This document shows, piece after piece, positions 24,430 to 38,000 of a DNA stretch of 64,000 bases. The notes under the pieces are model-generated. The model was not told the origin of the DNA. It saw only the letters and a program-made list of their open reading frames with translations, and did no database searches. How positions within the stretch are numbered: the first letter of the stretch is position 1; every line of letters begins with the position of its first letter. The stretch comes from Chrysoporthe austroafricana. Lineage: Eukaryota; Ascomycota; Sordariomycetes; Diaporthales; Cryphonectriaceae. The position numbers and the translations under genes were made by a program. The stretch covers positions 5,332,001 to 5,396,000 of the forward strand of contig JYIP02000001.1 in assembly GCA_001051155.2 (NCBI GenBank), written 5' to 3'.

Positions 24430-24438
24430 TTATCAGAT
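24430..24438 (-). promoter_or_regulatory. SreA/Urbs1-type iron repressor site (ATCTGATAA)
   Basis: Minus strand reads ATCTGATAA, an exact match to ATCWGATAA, the extended GATA motif reported for fungal siderophore repressors. It is 1.27 kb upstream of the sidA start, with AGATAA beside it and CCAAT (24448-24452) ten bases away. The surrounding 15 bases recur at 24983-24997. Confidence 0.6.
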
Positions 24439-24447
24439 CATCTATGA

Positions 24448-24452
24448 CCAAT
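24448..24452 (+). promoter_or_regulatory. CCAAT box
   Basis: CCAAT next to the GATA cluster. In fungi the CCAAT-binding complex works with HapX in iron responses; the extended HapX half-site is not seen at the usual spacing, so this is only suggestive. Confidence 0.3.
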
Positions 24453-24987
24453 GAAAACAGCTCGGTGGAGCAGCGGCCGAGGCACGAAGGATCGACCTCG
24501 CGTCGTGCAGGGCGCGATGAAAGATCTGACAAGTCCGCTGGTCGTACCTTGATCACGCAGCCCCAATGGCGCGAGGCTGAGCGGATTTTGAGATGTCCAC
24601 AATGCATAGCGCACGCAATGGTACTTGCGTCATCAGGGGAACACCTGGTCGTTATGCTGAGCAGACTATGGCCACCGAGAGGGTTTTGCGCCGGACCTCG
24701 AGCCGTACAGTTCCAGCCACCTGCAGGCGCGAACGTCTTCGATGTGTAAACGTGGAAAGCCAGATCGTATCGCAGTGCCTTGCAGTCGTTTAGCGACCGG
24801 ACGTGATGGTATAATGAGCGCAGATCCATGCTCCATCACGGTACTGTCAGGAACGAGAAGCCGCCGTCGAATTTGTGGCTCGGCAACAGGGTTGAGCAAG
24901 GGGGAAAAAAAATACACACCGGCTGACCGTGTCCGCAAGTGTCATATTGTCGTCAAAATGGGACCCGCACGTATCCACTTTTTGATC

Positions 24988-24996
24988 TTATCAGAT
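24988..24996 (-). promoter_or_regulatory. SreA/Urbs1-type iron repressor site (ATCTGATAA), second copy
   Basis: Second exact ATCTGATAA on the minus strand, 716 bases upstream of the sidA start, inside the same 15-nt word as the first copy. A plus-strand AGATAA follows five bases later at 25001-25006. Confidence 0.65.
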
Positions 24997-25000
24997 CCAG

Positions 25001-25006
25001 AGATAA
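25001..25006 (+). promoter_or_regulatory. GATA-factor core site (AGATAA)
   Basis: AGATAA on the plus strand, beside the second ATCTGATAA site, repeating the paired opposite-strand arrangement of the first cluster. Confidence 0.4.
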
Positions 25007-25711
25007 TCACCGACCTCGCCTGAAACGGAGACGTTACTGCCCCACAATGGCAGCACTTCCGTCTCCTGTCGCCACTGGGGACACCTGTCTCCACTATGGC
25101 ACCGGTGCTAGCAAGATGTGCGGCAGCGCCCCCAACCCAGTTGCAGCAACTTGGTGGCTCTAAGGTTTGTTTAGTGGCTCCTCTAGGGTACTCCCGGGCT
25201 TTTAGTGGATGGTGATTCACTCAGTTGTGCTCTCTCCTGCAGATCCTGGGACGAGTACTCGTACTGTGGTGCCATCTGGGACGGCAAGACGGTCACTCTA
25301 GCACACGAGGCGCGGACCGAGAGCCTGAGGCCAGGGGTCGGACGGAGCTCTGCTGGAATTAGTACTGTGTGCTAAGCCGAGACCTATGTGGTGGTGCCAG
25401 AAGCATGGCGCAACGGCCGCGTCCGTTTGCTGCGGGATGAGGCTGGATCAGTACTTAACCAGTGCCATGCCCTTCTCCGTCGCCTCACGGTGAGCGTTGG
25501 GTACCTCCGAAGTCTCTTTCCCTTCTGCCCTGGTCCCATCCAGATACCCATCACCAAGCGTCACCTCATCGCCAAAGACGTGACAGGACTCTCGCGCATC
25601 ATAGTGCGACATTTGTTGACGCGACGCCCCATCGGTATCCTGCGGCGCGACCAGGTTGTCGTCCGCACTCGTTGAATATCACTCTCCGCCCCCGGGTTGC
25701 CACAATTCGAG

Positions 25712-27411
25712 ATGGCACCCCACAGTGAGATCGACAGCCACGACGTGGATGGCAGCAGCTATTCCGCTGGTGCCAATGGCAGCGTACAGGCCGCACCTCA
25801 GAGCACTCGCCGGAACCATTCTATCCACCTCCGGGCCTCAGATGTGGACTCGGTCCACGATCTCGTCTGCGTAGGGTTTGGCCCGGCAAGTTTGGCCATT
25901 GCGGTAGCCATTCACGATGCCATGGAGGCGGGTAGTCTGAAGCAGCCCCCCAACGTTCTGTTCCTAGAGAAGCAGCAAAGGTTCGCATGGCATGCCGGCA
26001 TGTTGTTGCCCGGAGCCAAGATGCAGATCTCCTTCTTGAAGGACATGGCGTCCCTTCGTGACCCGAGGTCTCACTTCACATTCATCAACTACGTCCACAA
26101 GAATGGCCGTCTACTGGACTTCATCAACCTGGACACCTTCCTGCCGTCGAGGAACGAGTATGGGGACTACCTGCACTGGTGCGCGAGCCACTTCGACGAT
26201 GTTGTGAGGTACAACAGCGAAGTCGTGTCTGTATCACCGGAGGAGGACCCGAACGGCGTCAAGATCTTCACGGTGGTGGAGAAGAACTTGAAGACGGGCG
26301 CAGTCAGCACGCACCGCGCCCGAAACGTGATTCTTGCCATCGGCGGGCAGGCGTCGATTCCCAAGCCCCTGCCGGCGAAGAGCCCGCGCGTGATTCACTC
26401 GTCGCAGTACGCATACATGATGCCCAAGCTCCTGACAGACCGCAATGCGCCCGTCAAGGTCGCAGTGATTGGAGGAGGCCAGAGTGCGGCTGAGATCTTC
26501 AACAACGTGTCCAACTTGTACCCCAACTCCAAGACCTACCTGATCATGAAAGGGGAGTTCCTGAAGCCAAGCGATGATTCTCCATTGTGAGTATTTCTCC
26601 GGAGCTGGGGTGACTTCTGAATGCAGAACCGTGCAGCTGACATGGGTGCAGTGTCAACTCCATCTTCAACCCCGAGTTCATCGACAGGCTGTACCCCAGG
26701 CCAGCCACCCACCGGCAGAGCCTGATCAAGGAGGCCAAGGCCACAAACTATGGAGTGGTGAGGCTAGGGCTGCTCGAGACTCTGTTTGAGATGATGTACG
26801 ACCAGAAGCGAGAGCTTGGTTTCGATGAGACCAAGTGGCCCCACCGGATCATGGGCGGCAGGCAGATTGTGTCGGTGGAAGAAGGCGAGGACAAGCTCCG
26901 TCTCAGGCTGACACAGGCACTGCCTGGCGATGTGACTCTTGAAGCTGGCGGGCTGGTCGAAACCAACGACCAAGTTTTGGACTCGTCTGACGAGGAATTG
27001 TTGGATGTCGATCTCTTGGTTGCGGCTACCGGCTACCGCAGAACAGCACACGTCGACATGCTCAAGGACGCGTGGAAGTTGCTGCCAGAGATCCAGGACG
27101 GTGTGGTTGAGGCCCGCTCCCGAGCTGATCAGTGGTCCGTCCAGACAGAGGGTGGCGAGAGACGAGTACTGGAAGTTTCACGTGACTACAAGGTCAAATT
27201 TGCCCAGGGTACTGTCGCCTCTGGGTCTGGAGTTTGGTTGCAAGGTTGCTGTGAAGGCACCCACGGTGTAAGTCGATTTTCGAAATGCTGCCCTCCACGT
27301 CCCGTCTCTCCACCTATACTAACGCCTCCCAAGTTGAGTGATACCCTGCTGTCGGTTCTGTCGACACGATCTGGCGAGATGGTTGAGGCGATCTTTGGAA
27401 AGTCTGCATAA
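25712..27411 (+). CDS. sidA: L-ornithine N5-monooxygenase
   Basis: Three exons, 25712-26586, 26652-27267 and 27334-27411, give 522 residues; the last intron has a perfect TACTAAC branch site. The enzyme hydroxylates the side-chain nitrogen of ornithine using FAD, NADPH and oxygen, the committed step of hydroxamate siderophore synthesis. Visible motifs: the FAD site [10 protein letters not shown] near residue 55, the substrate/FAD block [17 protein letters not shown], the NADPH site [12 protein letters not shown] near 250, the [10 protein letters not shown] motif near 418, and the C-terminal [15 protein letters not shown] restored by splicing. It precedes the synthetase gene on the same strand by 1.7 kb. 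Promoter GATA sites suggest repression when iron is plentiful. The ATG of MAPHSE was chosen; a polar 45-residue N-terminal tail before the FAD domain is usual in fungal homologues. Confidence 0.96.
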
Positions 27412-29084
27412 GCGGGCGTCAAAAATGAACTTTGAGATAATGGGAAGTGTAGATGAGATTATCTCTTTTTCTTTTTATGTCAATAAAGAGCATGGCTTTG
27501 GGTAGGCTCACGAGAAGTGCATTGAAAGCGGTGGTGATTTTCTTTTCTTTAGACAGCTTGATGGCATCAACAACATCAAGTCAAAAATGAACACGAGGAT
27601 ATCATCTAGTTTCTGGTTGACCAAGAGACGAAGGCGTCTTTTGTATGATGAATGGTTTTCGCTGATGCTTCGCTGGTGGGACCGCATCGGCAGGTCGTGA
27701 CTACCACATCTCAGAGCTTACCATCTATGCTATCAAATATGCTATCGCACTGTCCCATCTCATGCCATGTCCGCACACATAGTATCAACTCAAAAGACAA
27801 GAAGGGAGGTAAAGGAAAGGGTGGGGGGATCAGTTACTATGATTCAATTACATGATCAGCTCGTATTTGCTCTCACTACCAATGGGCCATATTGGGGTTA
27901 AGACCAGGATATTGAAAGCGAGATCGATGGATCCGTTTCAGTGTTTGATCCTCTCTCTATTAAAGCCACCAATATCATCTGATTATGTACAAAGCATTTA
28001 TGTAATGGTATGTACTTCTAGTGAGCTGTGAGATTCCTGGATTTTGAGGTTGCCGTTTCTCCGAGTCGTTTGAGTGACCGATAACGGACCTCGGGACTTC
28101 AGCGCAGAACAAGCGCTGGAATGCCCTATAGTGCCATACTTGGCAGGTCTGCAGGGCACTAGAAACTCAGCTAATTCCCACTGTGCTCAGCCTGGAAGCT
28201 GAAAAAACGGCGCCTAGAGCGCCTCAGAGGTTTGTTTTGATCCTTCGGCGGATTCTTCAGCTTTAACGGTCGCCTAATGATGACGCAATGGAATTATTGA
28301 ACGTGAAATACGCCTCCGACCACTGAAAGTCGACGACAATTTCGTGATGACCATTCCCTCGACTCTCATAAGCCGCTCAGGCTCCAGTACATGAGTTCAT
28401 GATCAGCCTTCCCATTTGAAACCATCGTTTACAACCCCCACAGTAGCGAGAGAAAAGGCCAAAATGAGGCGAGACTAAGGACGAAAACAAATCAGAGCGC
28501 TGGCATTTCAAATCAGGAGGGGTCAACTGTGACCAAACTGCCACCCTCCTCGACTCCGGTTTTGAAGATGTCCCGCACTAAGATTGACCGCGCGGCTGCT
28601 ACTATGCCCACACACCATCCCAGCTCACGAGGCACGAGGCCAATCGATTTTTCGCTTGACACTACCCAACGGCGATGGTGCCCAGTTCCAAGGTCCTAAT
28701 GACCTGGATCGTGGCCTACGACGATGACAATAGTGGGCGGATCGGATCGAGGACTAGGCCGACATGCCGTCCAAGAGTGGGACGGCGAGCCTCGCTCAGT
28801 TTCGTCTCCGTTTGTCACAGTCACGGTCACAGTCACAGCCCCAGCCCCAACCCAGGCCCACTCACAACTCCCATGGAATCACCCTCCGTTTTCACTTACA
28901 TAGTGCCGTCGTCGTCACTTCATGCCGTGATGTCCATGACTGTTCCAGTACAGGAAACCACAACCCCCCCAAACCCTCCTCAAGTTGGGTCCCGCTAGGT
29001 CTCAGACTTACAAGCCTTACGCCCACGAGTCTACTCCTACTCTCAAAGACCATAGACCCACAGCATCACTATCAAGCCGAAGAG
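27412..29084. other. Intergenic region between sidA and the synthetase gene
   Basis: Contains the sidA 3' end and the synthetase promoter. AGATAA cores occur at 27434-27439 (+) and 27458-27463 (-), both probably within sidA's 3' UTR, and CGATAA at 28079-28084. No exact ATCWGATAA was found. A GTCAC(A/G) hexamer repeat lies at 28814-28837. No gene seen unless the synthetase starts upstream at 28764. Confidence 0.45.
28814..28837. repeat. GTCACA/GTCACG hexamer repeat
   Basis: Four tandem hexamers followed by CCAGCC-type repeats. If translated in the synthetase frame it gives a Ser/Gln/Pro/Arg low-complexity tract, which argues that this part is leader rather than coding. Confidence 0.7.
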
Positions 29085-32000
29085 ATGACATGCTCACCTT
29101 CGCCAACACCACCAGCGCCGGCACTCTCCATTCTCAACCCGCATCCCCGGCGCATCCCAGGTCCTGCCCTCCTGCATAAGCTCATCAAGGACGCCTCGTC
29201 ACATCATGACCCTGCCATCGACTACCGAGGCCCAGATGGGGCCCACAGGACTATTTCCTACGCGGAGCTTCACAGTCAGGCAGAGAGGCTGGCAGCGAGG
29301 ATATTGGTCGCCTTGTCTGGGAACCAGGAGCAAGCACAGCTCGTCGTCCCATTGCTTCTTCCTCAGTGTCCGGAGCTCTACATTTCACAGCTTGCTGTCC
29401 TGAAAGCTGGAGGAGCGTTCTGCCCCTTGAACCTTGACGCCCCACCTGAACGCGTGCGATTTATACTCGGTGATGTGTCGGCCAAAGCCATCATCACATC
29501 CAGAGCTCTCCGATCTAAAATTGACGCCCTAGACTCGACTGTGGCGGTAGTGGTGGTAGATCAAGATGATTTTCAGCAGGGCCAAGAATCAAACAGCAGT
29601 ATCTCGCGAGCCATCAGGCCGGATAGCGTCGCATATGTCATGTATACCTCTGGGTCGACAGGTACACCAAAAGGAGTGGCCATCTCTCATGATGCCGCAA
29701 CCCAGGCACTTCTCGCGCATGACCCTCACGTTCCTCACTTCTCACGATTCCTTCAGTTTGCCGCTCCGACCTTCGACGTCTCCGTATTCGAGATATTCTT
29801 TCCCCTCCTACGAGGTGCCACCCTCGTGAGCTGCAACAGAGCAGACATGCTCAACGACCTCCCTGCTGTGCTGAGGGACATGAAGGTCGACGCCTGTGAA
29901 TTGACCCCAACGGTGGCCGGCAGCCTGCTCCGATGCCGAGACAACGCTCCCGACCTTCGCTTGCTGTTGACAATAGGCGAGATGCTGACAGAGCCTGTCA
30001 TCAGAGAATTTGGAGGAGATTCTGACAGGCCCAGCATTCTATGGGCCATGTACGGTCCAACAGAGGCGACGATTCATTGCACTCTCCAGCCCTCCTGCAA
30101 ATCGTCTTCTTCACCAAACAACGTCGGTTTCCCTCTTGATACCGTATCTGCTTTTGTCCTGGAACCTCTGAAGGAAGATGCCTCCGATGACTTCCAGGTT
30201 TTATCCATGGGCGAGGTGGGAGAGCTGGCCGTGGGAGGGTACCAGACAGCACTCGGCTACATCAACCGGCCCGAACAGACCTCAAAAGTCTTCATTGATA
30301 CCCCTTTTGGCGTCCTATATAGGACAGGAGACAAGGCTCGTTTTAGAGAAAACGGAACTATCGAGTGCTTTGGACGGATTTCTGACGGTCAGGTCAAGCT
30401 CCGTGGACAGAGGATCGAACTCGGCGAGATAGAACAGGCGGTTCTTCGAACACCAGAATGTCATGGGGCAGTGGCATCAGTCATTCACGGCATCATAGTC
30501 GTCTTCTGTGAGACGGACGCCCAGAACGATGGCACCAGTGATCAAGTATTGCAGATATGTCAAGAGTGGCTTCCTGCGTTCATGGTCCCTGGGGATGTCG
30601 TCCCCATGAAGGCTTTTCCGAGGCTTCCCTCGGGCAAGGTTGATCGAAGCAAGCTAAAATCCGGATATCAAGAGTCCAGAAGCGACGACAGCGCACCTTC
30701 AGACGAATTTCAGGACGATGTGGAACGCCAGTTGGCACAAATTGTTCAGAATGTCCTGGGAATTCGGCTAGGGCCAACTTCCACGCTCTCCGCAGCTGGT
30801 ATTGATTCTCTTGCGGCGATCAGGCTGGCATCTTCCCTTCGTTCAGCCGGCTTTCTCGCCAGTGCTATAGACGTCCTTGGTTCTAAGACTCTCACACATC
30901 TGGGGTCAGCGGTTCGCCAACAGCCACCCACTGCCCGCGCAGCAATGTCGGAGATCAAAGAGGTGGAGGATCCGGAGCAAGTTTCCAGAGCAGCTTCGAG
31001 CCTAGGAGTAAGTGCCGATACTATCGAGGCCATTGGGCCGTGTACGCCTGTGCAAGCTTCCATGCTTGCCGAGACGATGAGCAACTCGACAGCATATTGC
31101 AACTGGATTGAGTTGCAGGTGCCTGCTACATACACTGTCGAAACGATATGTTCATGGTTCCAAGATCTAGCACGGTGCAACGAGGCCTTACGGACAGGTT
31201 TCGCTGTGCTTGAGGGCAGATTCAGACAAGTCGTCTGGAAAGGCTTGGATCCGAGCCTCATTAGACGGGTCGAGAGCCTCACCAGCCAGTATCAGTTGGG
31301 TGAACAAGACTTCATCAAGCCTTTCTCAGTCCAGATCCTTGCAAATGAGTCCCTCCAACATATCAGCATCCTACTGCAAATTCACCATGCGATTTACGAT
31401 GGCTGGTCGTTTGACCTTCTCCTATCCGACCTCAACCACCTTGCTCGAGGTGACCAGATCACCAAGCGACCTTCCTTTCGACTCGTCTCACATTACTACA
31501 ACTCCTCCGACTTCTCTCACCAGACTGACACCGCACTAGGCTACTGGGCGGAGCACCTATTGGGTCATCAGCCCAGCTCAATGCCCCAGCTACTGGCTAA
31601 ACAAGCCAAGAGCGGCGACATTTCCTTAGCGCAATGCACGCTGGGTATTGGGGCCTCGGAAGTCTTAGGAGTCTCCTCTCTTCTGGATATTAGTCCTCAA
31701 GTCCTCTTTCAGGCGTGTCTTCTATGGCTCTGGGGTTCGATCCTCGGAAGTGACGATGTTGTGATTGGCAACGTCACGTCAGGTCGAACCATTCCTGTTG
31801 AGGGCATTGAAGACACCATTGGCCCATGTCTAACCTCTATACCTCTGAGAGTCAAAATTGGTCAGGTTCGGACGATTAAGGAGCTCCTTCAAAGTATTCA
31901 TGCCACAAACAGGGAAAGCCTTGCCCATTGCACCTTGCCACTTGTGGCCATCAAGAAGGCCGCTGGCATCGCTTCAGGGCAATCACTATATGATGCCCTC

Positions 32001-35000
32001 TTTGTCTATCAAGAGTCTATTCTGAGTCGGTCAGCGCGGAAGCAACCTGAGGACGTGCGGCAAGTTGCCCATGAGGACTATCTGGAAACCAAGCTTCTCG
32101 CAGAGATTGAGCCAATGGATGAGGGATTCGAGTTACGACTGACTTATCACGCCGACGTCTTCCATCGTGACTACGTACAGCAGCTGCTGAAACAATTCGA
32201 ATGCATATGCGTCCATATTGTTAGAAATGTGGCTCTGGATATCAACACCATCCCCGCATGCTTTCCCGATAACCTCCTATCGACTTTCAACCGGACTCCG
32301 AAAACTTTGGAAGGAAGTTCCGACATAGCAAGTCTGTTTGAGAGAACGGTGACGAAGCAATCTGAGAAGGCTGCAATCTGCTTCGCCGAGTCGATCAGTG
32401 ACGAGTTTTGTGACCTTAGGACGATCTCATACGGCGAGCTCAATGGTCTGGCGAACAGGATAGCCCGACACCTCAAAGCTTCTGGCGTGGTGGAAGGCCA
32501 AGCCATAGCAATCATCATGGAGAAGTCGATCATGTTATACGCTGGAATCTTAGCCATTCTGAAAGCAGGCTGCGCGTACCTGCCGCTCCTCCCAAGCACA
32601 CCAAAAGCGAGAATCCAGACAGTTCTGAGCCAGGCGAATGTTCAGCTTTGTGTCTCCGACGAGATTTCTGTGAATGACCTGCCAGAACTTGAAACCTGTC
32701 ACTTTGTCAATCTTCGCGACGTAAATCTCGAGGAATACCGCGGCGACAACCTTGAGACCAGCGTTGATGCCTCACGAGTGGCCAATATCATATACACCTC
32801 CGGCAGCACTGGTGTTCCAAAAGGAGTCTGCGTCACTCAGCTCAACATCTGCAGCAACCTTGACGTCCTCTCCAGGATCTATCCTGTCAAGGAGAATTCC
32901 CGCATGCTACAGATATGCTCTCAAGCATTCGATGTCTCTGTCTTCGAGATCTTGTTCGCTCTCACGAGAGGAATGTGCCTTTGCGCCGGCACCAATGACA
33001 CGCTGTTTGCTGATCTGGAAAGGTCTATCAATGCTATGGATGTGACGCATCTCAGCATGACACCAACCGTGGCGTCGCTGGTTGACCCTGTGAACGTACC
33101 CAACGTCGAGTTTCTTGTCACATCTGGTGAGCCCATGACCGCGGAAGTGGCGAAGAAGTGGGTAGGCAAGCTCTACCAGGGGTATGGACCCTCGGAGACG
33201 ACGAACATCTGCTCTGTTAAGAAGATGACTCCCGAGGATCACATCCGCCATCTCGGATATACTTTTGGGAATACTTCTGCTTTCGTCTTGGCACCAGGCA
33301 GTGAGACAATGGTGCCCATTAGCTGTGTTGGGGAGCTCTGCTTCGGTGGCGATCAAGTTGTGGCTGGGTACCTGAATCTTCCCACCTCTACACAGGAGAA
33401 GTTCATCAACCACCCGAAGCTTGGTCGTCTGTACAGGTCTGGTGATATTGGACGAATGTTAGCGGATGGCTCTCTGCTTATCGTTGGCCGGATTGACGAC
33501 CAGATCAAGTTGCGTGGGCAGCGCATCGAGTTAGGCGAGATCAACAACGTTGTGGCGACGTCTAGCGAGGTGTCCAACTGCGTCACGCTGCTTGTCAAGC
33601 TCGGCAACGACAGCACGCAGAAGCTAGCTTGCTTCTATGTCCTTAAATCCACTGACGGTGGCAATTTCCGACTACTACCCCCAAGTGGAAAACTGGCCGA
33701 GAGGAGTGAGGCCATCTTTGATGACCTGTCATCTCGCCTGCCGAACTACATGGTGCCTTCATACCTCATCCCGATATCAACTATTCCCATGACTTCTTCC
33801 GGAAAAGTCGACAAGGCCAAGCTCAGAGCGATCTTCAGCAACCTCAGCTCTGAAGAACTCGGAGCTTTCAGTGCCAGCTCCGAGTCTGCGGCAGCAGACG
33901 GCGACTGGTCTGAAGAGGAGCGAAGGATCGCTGCAGTTGTGGCGAACGTCCTGAACACCCCCCTGGGCGATATTAGGCGATGGACGCCGCTCACGAGCTT
34001 GGGGCTAGACTCCATCTCAGCAATCGCTGTCGCCAAGGGCCTGCAGAAATCTTTCCCGCGGAGGCTTCCTATCTCAGTCATCCTGAAGGGAACCTCCGTG
34101 GCAAGACTTGCTACATTGCTTTACGAAGGGTGGAGTGAGGCTGTCACGGATAACAAGCATCTGGAGGTCTTCGAATCAGGTTTTGTCGAGCACGTCAAGC
34201 ACGAAATGAGCCTCAAGGGCCAGGAAATCGAGGCCGTCCTTCCTTGCACGCCACTGCAGGAGGCAATGCTAGCATCATCTGTCAACGGCACCTCATACCT
34301 CAACAAGATGCTGTTCCGTCTGACTATCGATCCTGAGATTATGAAGCAATACTGGTCTGTCATTTTTCGAAGACACGGCATCTTGCGTACATGCTTCTTT
34401 AGCACAAATGACCGAGAACATGCCGTGGCGCAATGTGTGCTCACAGAGTGGCAACCAGAGTGGATGTATCTTGACGCGGCAGATACCTCGCTCGACGATG
34501 CAATATGCAAGCACGTCAAGACGGTGTCTTCTGCTATCGACTCCAACAAACCACCAATTTCTATGGCCATTATACGAAAAGGCGAGGATCAATACCTATC
34601 CTTTGTCTGCCACCATGCAATGTACGATGGTGTAGCGATCTCACGACTTCTGAAAGAGATCGAATTGGTTGCTTCTGGTTCTGAGCTTCAGCCGGCTCCA
34701 ACATACGAGTCATTCTTACAGGAGATGTTGGCTTTGCCCAAGAGTACGAATGAATTCTGGGAGCAGCATCTCAAGCGTTCAAGACTAAAACTTCTGCCTC
34801 GGGCTTCTGAGACTCGAGGTGGCCGTGATAACCTGGTTCAGTCCCTGGACATTTCTCTCTCCAACATTGAGGCCAGCCTCAAGACGCTGAATGTATCTAT
34901 GCTTTCTCTCCTGCAAGCCTCCTGGAGTACTCTCCTACACGTCGTCATAGAATCCGACGATATCTGCTTCGGCAATGTAGTCAGTGGCCGGTCCGCCACG

Positions 35001-38000
35001 GTCGATAGGATTGAGGAGCTTGTTGCTCCCTGCTTCAACACTATACCTACGCACATCGACTTCTCAGAGAGGCAGCGAAATCTCGACGTCCTGAGGTCTT
35101 TCCAACTGCTCAATCCAGAGCTCCTTCAGTACCAGTTCACACCGCTCCGACGGATACAGGCTCTCGTCTCTACGAATGGGTCACGGCTGTTCGATACCTT
35201 GCTGTTGCTGCAACAGCCTCCTCAATCTCTGGATAGGAACCTCTGGACTTTGGAGAGGGATGATGGTGAAATGGATTTCTCGCTTGTTTGTGAGGCTATC
35301 CCGGAACTCGGTCGAGACCAGCTGGATGTAAAGCTTCATTTTGATTGGTAAGTTGGCTTTTCTGAAGTTGAGCTTGCGGCACACTGACGATTGATAGCTC
35401 ATACATTTCCACTGACTATGCGTCCTTTATTCATGATACCCTATCCTACATAATTTCAAATTTTCTTCGATACCCAGCTTCACAGACCGTTTCCAGGCCT
35501 TCCCTTCCTCTTGAACTTCGGGAGAGGCTTGACATACTCAACCTTGTCCACGCCACCAACGTACCTGACGAAACCTCACGTCCAACCGACACAGGTGAGA
35601 GCTGGTCTGAACCGGAGGATACCATCCGCTCGGTATTCTCCGAGATCTCCAAGAACGCCAAAGACAAGATCACCCGACATACGACCATATTCAGGCTAGG
35701 CCTCGACAGCATCAATGCGGTCCAGGTAGCGGCCATGCTTCGGAAGAAAGGCATGACCTCTATCACCGCGACCGATATTCTGGAGAACCCGACATGCTCT
35801 AAGCTCGCCTCAAAATTGATGGAGACCCCGCCTACCTACAGGGCCTCGCCGCTGTATGACCTTGCCAGTTTCCAACAGATGACGAAAACCTTGCTGCAAG
35901 ATAATGTACCAGATTGGGGCGTCATTGAAGCAGTCCTACCCTGCACAACTCTTCAGATGGGTTTGCTGGCAGAATTCACCAATTCCAAAGGCAAAGACTA
36001 TCTAAACTTCCTCAGTTTCCACTTCGAACCGGGTGTGACAGCCCAGATTGTTGCGCATGCCTGGGTGCAAGTCGTCAAAGCCCTTAGAATACTTCGCACA
36101 GGTTTCACGCTCCTCGACCACGAGGACACATCATACGCCATGTTGCAATACAAGTTTGAGGAGGACACCGTTCCTGTACAGGTCTGGAATTGTGCCAACA
36201 AATTCGACCTAAAAGTTTGGCAAAATGGGGTTGCGCAGGCCATGCTCGATAATCTCCGTCGACCTCCTTGGCGAGTAATGCTCATTGATAGCAGCTCAGG
36301 CGTCGAGATGCATCTTGCCATACATCACGTCCTTTATGATGCCAAATCTCTGCAGGAAATATTGTCTCTCCTTATCCAGGCCCTCCACGGAGAGCTTCTG
36401 CATAGCCAGCCCGACCTCGGCACTGTGGTCCAAGACATCATCACGCACACCCAAAACTGTAAACAGACCGCCCAATCATTTTGGGAGAACCACGCTCCAA
36501 AAGCAGTCGTCAACAGGTTCCCGGTCATGACACCTCTGAGGGAAGATGAGCGGCATATTCTGGTCCACTCAAGGGAAGCATCTCTATCGTTTCCGGCGCT
36601 GGAGGAGGCTGCTAGAGATGCCGGCTTCACGATCCAAGCAGTAGCACAGGCGGCGTGGTTGAGGATCCTTTCATCTTATCTAGGCGAGTCAGCTGTTGTC
36701 TTTGGCACCATATTCTCTGGGCGAGACTTGGAAACGACGCGCAACGCAGTGTTTCCCTGCATCACGACGCTGCCGGTCATCGGCCAGAACGCGTCCTCCA
36801 ATCGTGAGCTTGTTCACACGATGATGGAGTACAACGCTGGGCTTCAACGGCACCAATGGACGCCACTTACACACATTCAACGGTGGTTGGGTCATCCAAA
36901 CACCAAGCTTTTTGATACGCTCGTAGTGTATCAAAAGTTTGAGCACGGTGGTGAGCAAGAGAGGCCTTGGCAGATCGTTGATGAGTCGGCTACTGTCGAC
37001 TACCCTGTCTCCCTCGAAATCGAGCCCCAACAAGACTCGGTAGAGCTTCGGCTCACGTTCTTCAGCAACATATTGCCAAGTGAGCAAGCGAAGATACTGC
37101 TTCACCAGTTTGATGCTGTATTCTGTGACCTGGTGCAGCACGCGGACGGCAATGAAGATGACCTCTTCCAAACGCATAAGGAACTCTTTTCTGACCTCCC
37201 AGCAGAGCAGCCGGAATTGAAGTCAGACATCACACTCCTTCATGAATTTGTGGAGGCTAGCGCGAAGGTGCAGCCAGACAAAACAGCGCTTGAATTCGTG
37301 TCAGAGTTCGAGGACGACAAACCAGTCTCCACGAAGTGGACCTATCGGAACTTGAACGAGAATGGCAATAGGGTAGCGAACATGCTTGCTCCTCACGTTA
37401 TTGCAGGCGATATCGTGGCCGTTTGCTTTGACAAGTGTCCTGAGGCACACTTCGCAATGCTGGGTATCTTGAAGGCTGGGTGTGCACTGCTCGCCTTGGA
37501 TCCAGGGGCCCCATCATCTCGAAAAGAATTCATCCTGCAGGACTCAGGCGCTGCTGTGCTTCTGACAGATAGGCCAAGGAGCCTCAATCTGGATTTCAGT
37601 GTTTCGGTACCGATTGTTGTGGTCGACGAGGCAAATTTGCCATCATCAAGCCCTGATCCACCCAAACTCACACGACCGTTGACACCACAGGACAGGAGTT
37701 ATTGCCTCTACACCTCGGGAACGACAGGGACTCCCAAAGGTTGCGAAATCACGCACGAGAATGCAGTTCAAGCCATGCTTGCCTTTCAGATGCTCTTTGA
37801 GGGCCACTGGGACCAGGACTCCAAATGGTTGCAGTTCGCATCCTATCACTTCGATGTCTCCGTGCTGGAGCAGTACTGGACATGGTCGGTCGGCGTCACT
37901 TTAGTGGCTGCGCCAAGAGATGTCATTCTTGAGGATCTCGCCGGCACGATCTCGCGCCTTGAGATCACTCACATCGATCTTACACCAAGTCTGGCGCGTC

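Larger units (their letters stand above)
22793..25711. other. Long 5' region of the ornithine monooxygenase gene
   Basis: Nearly 3 kb without a supportable gene. It contains two GATA-factor clusters (around 24416-24452 and 24988-25006) and a C/T-rich stretch before the sidA start. A short upstream leader exon for sidA could exist but none is required by the coding model. Confidence 0.5.

Noticed and set aside
27434..27463. Inverted AGATAA pair between sidA and the synthetase
   Set aside because: The short cores are common by chance, are 1.6 kb from the synthetase start and sit in the probable sidA 3' UTR, so not called as regulatory sites.
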